Below are positions 1 through 5,251 of a stretch of 14,692 nt of DNA, piece after piece. Below the pieces are notes generated by a model that had not been told where the DNA came from, did not search any database, and saw only the letters and a list, made by a program, of their open reading frames with translations. Origin of the DNA: CAYUIS01 sp964444825 (GTDB lineage Bacteria; Chloroflexota; Anaerolineae; B4-G1); assembly GCA_964444825.1 (NCBI GenBank), contig CAYUIS010000138.1, positions 1 through 14,692 on the forward strand, given 5' to 3'. A program made the position numbers and the translations under genes. Within the stretch, counting starts at the first letter, position 1, and each line of letters opens with the position of its first letter.

Positions 1-3
1 AGC

Positions 4-1263
4 ATGATGAGCAAACCAGACGACTCTGAACAACATTGTACCACATTCGACGCGTTGTTCCAGCCGCTTGAAGCACCGCTGGCACAACAAGAACAGGATC
101 ATCCGCCTCACCATCGGGAGGTGTTGCGCTTCGCCCAGTTCGTGCGCTTGTTGGTCTATCACTTCGTCAAATCTTGCGAGTCTGGGCGTCAATTGCTGAC
201 CGATACCCTGAGTGCAACGTCCGAGTTGAGGTTGCCGCAGGTGAAACACGCGACCTTTTTCGATGCCTTCCAACGCTTTCCAGTGGCCTGGTTTGCCAGT
301 TTGCTGTCCTTCCTGCTTGCGGCGACGGTCTGGAAGGCCATTCCCGAACTGGATGCACTGGGCAAGTTGTACTGCATAGATGGATCGGTCTTTCCAGCGA
401 TTGCCTCTATGCTGTGGGCTGAGTACACGAGTCGCCATCAGGCGATTCGTCTCCATCTGTGTTTCGAGCTCAACCGCATGATCCCTGCCCATTTCTTGGT
501 TGATACAGGCAAGTCGAACGAAAAGAAGGCGCTGCTCCACATGTTAGCGGCTGGTGTGACCTACATTGCTGATCGAGGATACCTCAGTTTCCCTCTCTTG
601 GCAGCGATTGTGGCTGCCCAGGCCTTCTTCGTCGTCCGCGCCAAGTCCAACCTGGTGTACCAGCGGGTGAAACGCACGCCCGTCGACTTGCCGACCACAG
701 TGCAACACATCTTCACCCACGTCACAGACCAGCGCGTGCGGTTAAGCAACGCCAAAGACCGACCCATCTATCGCTTGGTCTCGTTCTACGTGGGCCAGGA
801 ACGGTACTTGATTCTGACCAATCGGCTGGACTTGACCACCTTCCAGATCATCTTGTTGTACGCTTACCGTTGGCAAGTGGAACTGATTTTCAGGTTCTTG
901 AAGCGCTCGCTGAATGGCTTGCACTTGCTCAGTCATTCCAGGGAGGGCGTCACGATTCACTTCTACGCCCTACTGATCACTGCACTGCTAGAATTGCGCC
1001 TCAAACAGCAGTGCGTCGACTGCTATGAAGCTTTGTCGTCTGCCGACCCCTCTCTCTTGAGTGAGACCGACCAATTAGCCATCGCCGGATTGATGATCGA
1101 CCCAGAGCGGTTGGCCGGAGCGCGAGGCAACACCTTCCTGGCCACGGTGGGCGAAAAGCTGCATCGCTATTGGAAAATCAGCAAGCACTGGCTCGTTACC
1201 TTGCGCAATTACCTGGCTCGACCATTCGGCTACCATGTCGTGATGGCTTTGGGCCGACTCTGA
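4..1263 (+). CDS. IS4-type DDE transposase
   Basis: Probable transposase of an IS4-group insertion sequence, about 419 residues. The catalytic DDE triad is visible: D126 in CIDGSVFP, D190 in YIADRGYLSF, and E293 in a textbook Y-x2-R-x3-E-x6-K signature (YAYRWQVELIFRFLK, ending at K300). The length is normal for the family and the frame is unbroken, so the enzyme may be functional. Two adjacent ATG codons (4 and 7) could both serve as start. The window begins three bases upstream, so the ribosome site and left inverted repeat are not visible, the start could lie further upstream, and the right repeat cannot be identified by pairing. The protein would cut and paste its own element. It sits beside a decayed recombinase, marking this end of the window as an accumulation site for mobile DNA. 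Confidence 0.9.
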   Translation: MMSKPDDSEQHCTTFDALFQPLEAPLAQQEQDHPPHHREVLRFAQFVRLLVYHFVKSCESGRQLLTDTLSATSELRLPQVKHATFFDAFQRFPVAWFASLLSFLLAATVWKAIPELDALGKLYCIDGSVFPAIASMLWAEYTSRHQAIRLHLCFELNRMIPAHFLVDTGKSNEKKALLHMLAAGVTYIADRGYLSFPLLAAIVAAQAFFVVRAKSNLVYQRVKRTPVDLPTTVQHIFTHVTDQRVRLSNAKDRPIYRLVSFYVGQERYLILTNRLDLTTFQIILLYAYRWQVELIFRFLKRSLNGLHLLSHSREGVTIHFYALLITALLELRLKQQCVDCYEALSSADPSLLSETDQLAIAGLMIDPERLAGARGNTFLATVGEKLHRYWKISKHWLVTLRNYLARPFGYHVVMALGRL

Positions 1264-1293
1264 ACTTGAACATCAGCTCGCGCGCCTGTGGGA

Positions 1294-1319
1294 GTGCTGC
1301 TTGTCACCTCAAGCAGCAC
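1294..1319. other. Perfect 10-bp hairpin after the transposase
   Basis: GTGCTGCTTG (1294-1303) and CAAGCAGCAC (1310-1319) are perfect inverted copies around a 6-base loop, beginning 31 bases after the transposase stop. No run of T follows on the plus strand, so it is not a classical intrinsic terminator. It could stop or stabilise transposase mRNA, or belong to the end structure of the insertion sequence. Confidence 0.5.
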
Positions 1320-1743
1320 CCTCGCCCTGCGCCCGGTGCCTTTTCGAACCCGGTTCCCGCTTCGCCTGTCCATCACCGGCGCATGGTGGGCGCCCGATGG
1401 TTGTCTGACCGGCTGACCAGAGGGCCGCCGCTGTAGCTTGAGTTGTGTCGTCGTCTGAGCTCTCGGCCTTGCTGGGTATTCCATATCCGGACAGTATTGC
1501 TCTGAAGCAGAACCTAGCCAGGGCGTGTGGGCGACTCTCGAGCTTTGTACCAATGTCGCCACATTGCGGATCTATGATCAAGTCCCGGATGCCTTTGAGC
1601 GTCGTTGTCTAGCCGAGCATATCTTCTCGCTCAAGGAAGAGGTTCAGCCTCGCCGGGTTGATTCCGAGTCACAGCCACCGTCGAATCTCTGGATCGAGCT
1701 GTTCGCTGGAGCCTTCGCCAGGTTTGTTCAGGTCCGTACCTTG
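1320..1743. other. Stretch without a recognisable gene
   Basis: Between the transposase hairpin and the recombinase remnant there is no open frame I can assign. The longest plausible frame (1525-1761, plus strand, 78 codons) has no good ribosome site and no family I recognise. The neighbouring frame upstream (about 1450-1612) also reads as protein-like but ends at a stop. This could be the remains of an older gene broken by frameshifts, or non-coding mobile-element DNA. I see no tRNA, terminator or promoter here that I would defend. Confidence 0.4.
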
Positions 1744-1811
1744 GTTTCCACGATGTTTTGATGGTTATGTGCTTGTTAATGTGCTATGCTGTTTCCACGA
1801 TGTCTTGACGG
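1744..1811. repeat. Pair of 21-bp direct repeats at the recombinase edge
   Basis: GTTTCCACGATGTTTTGATG plus a final G (1744-1764) recurs as GTTTCCACGATGTCTTGACG plus a final G (1791-1811), with 19 of 21 positions identical and an offset of 47 bases. Recognisable recombinase homology starts immediately after the second copy, so the repeats sit on the truncation point of that gene. Confidence 0.6.
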
Positions 1812-2909
1812 ACGACAGGTAAGCTGTACGTTGGAGATCGTGCCCGATGAGGCAGAAGTCGTGCGACAGATGTTCCACTGGTTTGTCTATGAGTATATTT
1901 CGGTATACGCGATTGCCAAACCACTGACGAAGATGAAGATACCGACCTTGACCGACACAGACGGGCGCAAAAGAGCGAAGAAGGTGCGGGGGTACTGCGA
2001 GTGGAGTCGCTCCACAGTCAACAACATGCTGAGGAACGAGACGTATGCGGGAATGTGGCACTATGGCAAGCGAAAGGTTACGCTGCGTGACGGCGCGACG
2101 GTCAGCCAAGTATCAGGGAGGCGCGAGAAGGATCATCCGAACTGCATAGCCGTACCAGTGCCTCCCATTCTGGACCGCACCATCTGGGAGATGGCTCAGG
2201 AACGGTTTGCAGAGAACAAACGGTGCGGGCCTTCAAGCCCACCAAACATCAGTACCTGCTGAGAAGTATAGTCTTTTGTGCGCGGTGCGGCTCAAGGATG
2301 GGAGGATGGACGAATTCCTACGGGATAGGGTACTACAAATGCAGGCGCAATTACCCATCATTCTACGAAATGCGCTGTACCTGCCAAAGTCCGCGGAAAG
2401 ACAAGATTGAACCCCTGGTGCGGGACTATGTCCGCGAGGTCGTGCTTGATGAGGAGGAGCTCTTCAGACAGATGCACCGCAAGCGCAAGGAGGCGAAGCG
2501 AGCTCAGAAGGTATTGGTAGACAGTCTTGCGGCGTTGGACATCCAGGACGAAAGAGATCGCCACAGGCTGGGGAACCTTCTTGATCTCTATCTTGAGAGT
2601 GGTATCGCGAAAGACACGTATTTGCAGAAGAAACGGCGCATTGAAGGAGCGTTGGAGAAACGTGAACTTGAAAGAGCCGATTTGAAGGCGCGTCTGGGCG
2701 GTGTGGGTGTGCTCTCGGAGGATGACGAGCGGGAGCTAAGAAAACTGAGAGACAAGATTGTCAAGGGGCTAGACAAAACGGACTTTGATGCCAAACGCCG
2801 GCTATTATTAGAGTTCCTCAAAATCCGGTGTATTTGGGACGATCAAACGAGAGAGTTGACCGTCAGTGGCATCTTTGGGGGAGAGAGAATACTGTCAACC
2901 ACCTCTTGA
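1786..2909 (+). pseudogene. Large serine recombinase remnant, catalytic domain lost and frameshifted
   Basis: This is the C-terminal half of a phage/integrative-element type large serine recombinase. The first frame (1786-2262) holds the Recombinase domain (PF07508-like): LEIVPDEAEVVRQMF, WSRSTVNNMLRNETYAGMW and ILDRTIWEMAQERFAENK. The second frame (open from about 2217 to 2909) continues with the zinc-ribbon domain (CARCGSRMGG, then Cys residues in YYKC and RCTC) and a charged coiled-coil tail. The frame switch falls near 2217-2225, between AENK and VRAFKPTKHQYLLR. These are normally contiguous in the family, so a single indel broke the gene. The N-terminal resolvase domain with the nucleophilic serine is absent: homology begins at about the end of the usual linker. 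No recombination activity is expected. A sequencing error could explain the frameshift but not the missing domain. Confidence 0.85.
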
Positions 2910-2929
2910 TGTGGGCATCTATGCTGCGG

Positions 2930-3496
2930 TCAAAGCCAGTACGCCACGCCGTGAAGCCGGTCCAGGAGCTGCGCCCGGGTGAAGGTCTGCCCTGGGTATT
3001 GAGCCAGGACGGCCAGCAGGTTGAACTCGCTGCAGGTGAGGCGGATCACTTCGCCAGCGCGGGTGACCCGGTGGCCGTGCAGGTCGATCTCCAGGTCGCC
3101 GACACGTACGAGACCGGGCTGATGGACGCCGCCCCGCACGCGCCTGAGGACGGCGCGCACGCGGGCCACCAGCTCGCGCGGCGAGAAGGGCTTGGTGATA
3201 TAGTCATCGGCCCCCAACTCCAGGCCGATGAGCCGGTCGGTCTCCTCGACGCGGGCGGTGAGCATGATGATCGGCACGTCGGATTCACGCCGCAGCGCCC
3301 GGCAGACATCGAGGCCGTCCATCTCGGGCAGGTTCAGGTCGAGGACGATCAGGTCAGGCCGCTCGTGCCGGGCCACGGCCAGCGCCGTCTTTCCGTCGCC
3401 GGCCGTAAGGACACGGAAGCCACTCCTGTCCAGATAGTCCCGGGCCTGTTTGACTATTCTCGGTTCGTCGTCGATGACGAGGATCGTTTCGTTCAT
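2930..3496 (-). pseudogene. OmpR-family response regulator, 3' end truncated
   Basis: Two-component transcriptional regulator, 188 residues against about 225-235 for intact relatives. The receiver domain is complete: acidic pair D9-D10 (VIDDEP), phospho-acceptor D53 (LIVLDLNLPEMDG), T80 and K102 (ITKPFS). The winged-helix domain starts normally (VGDLEIDLHGHRVT, LTCSEFNLLAVLAQYPGQTFTRAQLLDRL) but stops after LHGVAY. Intact relatives continue here with a segment like EGYERTIDAHIKNLR that carries the recognition helix and wing. Instead the frame runs into foreign sequence (WL, stop), so DNA binding is probably lost. No partner histidine kinase is visible. The ATG at 3494-3496 has only a weak ribosome site. 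The break lies about 30 bases from the end of the recombinase remnant, so insertion or deletion by the mobile DNA is the likely cause. Confidence 0.85.
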
Positions 3497-3506
3497 ATCG
3501 CTAGAT

Positions 3507-3542
3507 CAGCTATCTTTTACCACGAATAGCGCGATTATGCAA
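3507..3542 (-). promoter_or_regulatory. Possible promoter of the response regulator
   Basis: On the minus strand TTGCAT (3537-3542) is followed after 17 bases by TAAAAG (3514-3519), which would place the transcript start about 10 bases before the response regulator ATG. Matches to the sigma70 consensus are only partial, so this is a weak call. Confidence 0.25.
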
Positions 3543-3552
3543 ATCCGGCGCA

Positions 3553-3662
3553 GTATTCAATGTTTTACTTGAGCGCCTCCTCTTTGCCCAGGGATCGGGT
3601 GTCAGGGATTAGGGATCAGTGATCGGGTATTCGATGTTCTACTCGGACACCTCCCGTATGCC
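3553..3662. repeat. Imperfect 36-bp direct repeats in an intergenic region
   Basis: Positions 3553-3588 and 3627-3662 align without gaps at about 27 of 36 bases. Both begin GTATTC-ATGTT-TACT and contain CACCTCC or CGCCTCC. Between them is a low-complexity stretch of GGGATTAGGGATCA and two copies of GATCGGGT. No gene lies in 3497-3755. The pattern suggests an old duplication; a paired regulator site is possible but unproven. Confidence 0.4.
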
Positions 3663-3755
3663 TTGTAATAGGCCGGTGGTGGAGCAGTGTATTCGCAGAT
3701 TCGGATATAACAATGAACCGGGAAGGTTAACCGAATCGTCAGCTAGGCTGCTGCA

Positions 3756-4286
3756 TCAGGTGTGTTTGACAAAGCTATAGGTGTGTTTGCCCTTGTCCCC
3801 CAGATGGAAAAATCGACCATCCGTGACGCCTGACATAATCTCATCCTCGGTCATATGGTGATCGCTGAAGGATAAGGTCCCACTTGGCTTTAGCACTCGA
3901 TGGAGTTCCGCCAGTATCACCTGGGGATTGTCCAGGGCGTGGAAGACGTCGTAGAGGAGGACCACGTCCAAACTGGCATTGGGCAGCCCCGTCTTGCAGC
4001 CGGAGTGGATGGTCTCTACATTGACGAGATGTTCTCTCGCCGCGATCTCTTGCACGCGTCTGATGGCGAGGGGATGTATGTCCAGGGCGTAGACCTTCCC
4101 GAACTCACCTACCAATTCGGCGGCAGCGAGAACGTATCCTCCCGGCCCGCATCCATAGTCGAGCAACTTGTCCCCTGGTTTGATGCCCACTTCGCTCAGG
4201 ATCTCTACCCGGGGCAGGACCAAGTCACGCAGTCTGAAGAAGAGGGACATGCCTCTGAATCTGAAACTGGACACTAGTGAATCCAC
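3756..4286 (-). CDS. Class I SAM-dependent methyltransferase
   Basis: Small methyltransferase of the Methyltransf_11/25 type, 176 residues from the chosen start. Motif I is clear (LLDYGCGPGG, residues about 41-50), followed by the acidic motif II residue in VYALDIHPLAIRRVQ, motif post-II (LPNASLDVVLLYDVFHALDNP) and HRVLKPSGTLSFSDHH. It would transfer a methyl group from S-adenosylmethionine; the substrate cannot be read from sequence. The longest frame begins with ATG at 4314-4316. However, a strong GGAGGTG (4292-4298) sits five bases before a GTG at 4284-4286, so translation more likely starts there. It follows the 154-residue membrane protein by 73 bases on the same strand and may be its operon partner. 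The folded core is complete; the short C-terminus (KHTYSFVKHT) is normal for this subfamily. Confidence 0.85.
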   Translation of the reverse strand: MDSLVSSFRFRGMSLFFRLRDLVLPRVEILSEVGIKPGDKLLDYGCGPGGYVLAAAELVGEFGKVYALDIHPLAIRRVQEIAAREHLVNVETIHSGCKTGLPNASLDVVLLYDVFHALDNPQVILAELHRVLKPSGTLSFSDHHMTEDEIMSGVTDGRFFHLGDKGKHTYSFVKHT

Positions 4287-4291
4287 GTTTT

Positions 4292-4298
4292 CACCTCC
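4292..4298 (-). promoter_or_regulatory. Ribosome binding site choosing the GTG start
   Basis: GGAGGTG on the minus strand, followed by AAAAC and then GTG. It lies inside the longer ATG-initiated frame, which makes the upstream ATG start unlikely. Confidence 0.7.
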
Positions 4299-4317
4299 GA
4301 TTTGTGGAGAAACCATG

Positions 4318-4332
4318 AGATTGGACCAATCT
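4318..4332. promoter_or_regulatory. Perfect odd palindrome, possible operator
   Basis: AGATTGGACCAATCT has two perfect 7-base arms around one central base. It lies 32 bases before the methyltransferase start, between that gene and the membrane protein gene. The single central base rules out a normal RNA hairpin, so a dimeric DNA-binding protein is the more natural reader. The function is not shown. Confidence 0.35.
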
Positions 4333-4359
4333 GGTCAGCAAAAAGGGTGCTGGACTGCT

Positions 4360-4824
4360 TTACTCCTTTTGCGAGCCGGTCTCTTCGTTCTTTTCGTCAG
4401 CTTCGTCCCATCCCCAGCACCAGGGTGGCATCGGCGGTGCGGGGCCGTACTTGGGATACCGGCGGGCGGCGCGGTGCCAATGGCCTCCGTGTGCGAACCA
4501 CGGCCCAGCCATCGCGTGCCGCCAGACGGAACCCCAGATGACGAAGCGTATCAGCTTGCTGATCACACCAATAAAGACCAAGCCCAGGATAATCGTCACC
4601 ACGAGTCCGCCACCAAAGGGGCGGTAGGGCGCGAAACCGTGGGGCCAGAGCGGATAGACCGGCCCCGATGGGGCCGTCGCGCTCTCTTCGCCAGCGGTCG
4701 CGAGTTGGCCTGCGGAGTAGCCTGAGGACCACGCGGTCTGAAAGACGGCGTATCCACCCACAGCCAACAGGCCAATGAGAAACAGCGTCGCTAGCGCCCT
4801 GATCCAAAACCAGTTCTGTGACAT
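4360..4824 (-). CDS. Two-helix membrane protein, unknown function
   Basis: Unrecognised 154-residue protein. Hydrophobic helix 1 spans about residues 8-30 and ends in the small-residue stretch WSSGYSAGQLA. A Pro/Ser/Ala-rich linker with aromatic residues follows (YPLWPHGFAPYRPFGG), then helix 2 (about 73-97). The C-terminal region is rich in Trp, His, Arg and Pro (WFAHGGHWHRAARRYPKYG, PPWCWGWD) and ends in an acidic tail. The His/Trp/Cys content could bind metal, but no recognised site is present. The start is well supported: AGGAGGTGACAA directly precedes the ATG at 4822-4824. The gene lies 22 bases downstream of the 44-residue membrane peptide, so the two are probably co-transcribed, perhaps with the methyltransferase. 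Its role may be linked to envelope signalling, given the response regulator nearby, but that is speculative. Confidence 0.75.
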   Translation of the reverse strand: MSQNWFWIRALATLFLIGLLAVGGYAVFQTAWSSGYSAGQLATAGEESATAPSGPVYPLWPHGFAPYRPFGGGLVVTIILGLVFIGVISKLIRFVIWGSVWRHAMAGPWFAHGGHWHRAARRYPKYGPAPPMPPWCWGWDEADEKNEETGSQKE

Positions 4825-4846
4825 TTGTCACCTCCTAAGGTTTATG

Positions 4847-4981
4847 TCAGAAGGTAGGGGTTGGTGGGACCCAGAGGGAGACCCAGAGGCCAATCACCAG
4901 GATGAACAAGCCAATCCCGAATAGCACTCGAGCAATCTCGCTCATGCTGCCCCTCCCTGATGTCTGTGTCACTTGTTGCAT
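4847..4981 (-). CDS. Small single-helix membrane peptide
   Basis: A 44-residue peptide with one hydrophobic helix (about residues 17-37, VLFGIGLFILVIGLWVSLWV) and a short Pro/Thr tail. The frame is open further upstream, but GGAGGTGAGAGA immediately before the ATG at 4979-4981 marks the start. A second in-frame ATG at residue 13, preceded by GGGAGGGGCAGC, could give a 32-residue form. It is followed after 22 bases by the 154-residue membrane protein, and the strong ribosome sites on both support real translation. It may be a small partner subunit. No family is recognised. Confidence 0.65.
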   Translation of the reverse strand: MQQVTQTSGRGSMSEIARVLFGIGLFILVIGLWVSLWVPPTPTF

Positions 4982-5042
4982 TCTCTCACCTCCGGATACC
5001 GTTCTACCTTCTCTGTACTTGTGCATCAGTATGCCACAAACC

Positions 5043-5059
5043 TGTGAAGGAATTATGAA
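5043..5059 (-). promoter_or_regulatory. Possible OmpR-type direct repeat
   Basis: On the minus strand TTCATA and TTCACA are spaced 11 bases apart (5054-5059 and 5043-5048), about 60 bases before the small membrane peptide gene. Eleven-base direct repeats are typical of OmpR/PhoB-family binding sites, and such a regulator gene (now truncated) lies on the same strand downstream. The match is short and could be chance. Confidence 0.25.
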
Positions 5060-5158
5060 CAGGTATCGGAAATGTGATGAATCGAGGGGCCAGCCGAGGC
5101 CATCTGAACAGGTGCATCCCACCTGAAGAAGCCCAAGACGATTGGACCACCAGGCATG

Positions 5159-5187
5159 TTGCCCTCATTCTGCGTCGGTGCTACAAT
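5159..5187 (+). promoter_or_regulatory. Sigma70-type promoter of the SHMT-GcvT operon
   Basis: TTGCCC (5159-5164) and TACAAT (5182-5187) are separated by exactly 17 bases; the second hexamer matches the consensus at 5 of 6 positions. Transcription would start near 5194, giving a leader of about 58 bases with AAGGAG before the ATG at 5252. This leader is too short for a glycine riboswitch, so the plus-strand operon is not controlled like the minus-strand one. Confidence 0.6.
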
Positions 5188-5251
5188 ACACAGGCAAGAG
5201 TCAAAAAACCACAAACACTCTGAATTGAGCCTCTATCAAGGAGCATAGCAA

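Noticed and set aside
1525..1761. A 78-codon open frame between transposase and recombinase remnant
   Set aside because: No ribosome site, no recognisable family, and it runs into the direct repeat; kept only as part of an unassigned stretch.
2828..3529. A 233-codon plus-strand open frame
   Set aside because: It lies opposite the response regulator, whose receiver motifs are unmistakable; the plus frame has no recognisable motif and is an antisense shadow in GC-rich DNA.
3698..3737. Inverted repeat GATTCGG / CCGAATC after the methyltransferase
   Set aside because: Seven-base arms with a 26-base loop and no T-run on the minus strand; too weak to call a terminator.
4314..4316. ATG as start of the methyltransferase
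   Set aside because: No ribosome site precedes it, whereas GGAGGTG lies five bases before the GTG at 4284-4286.
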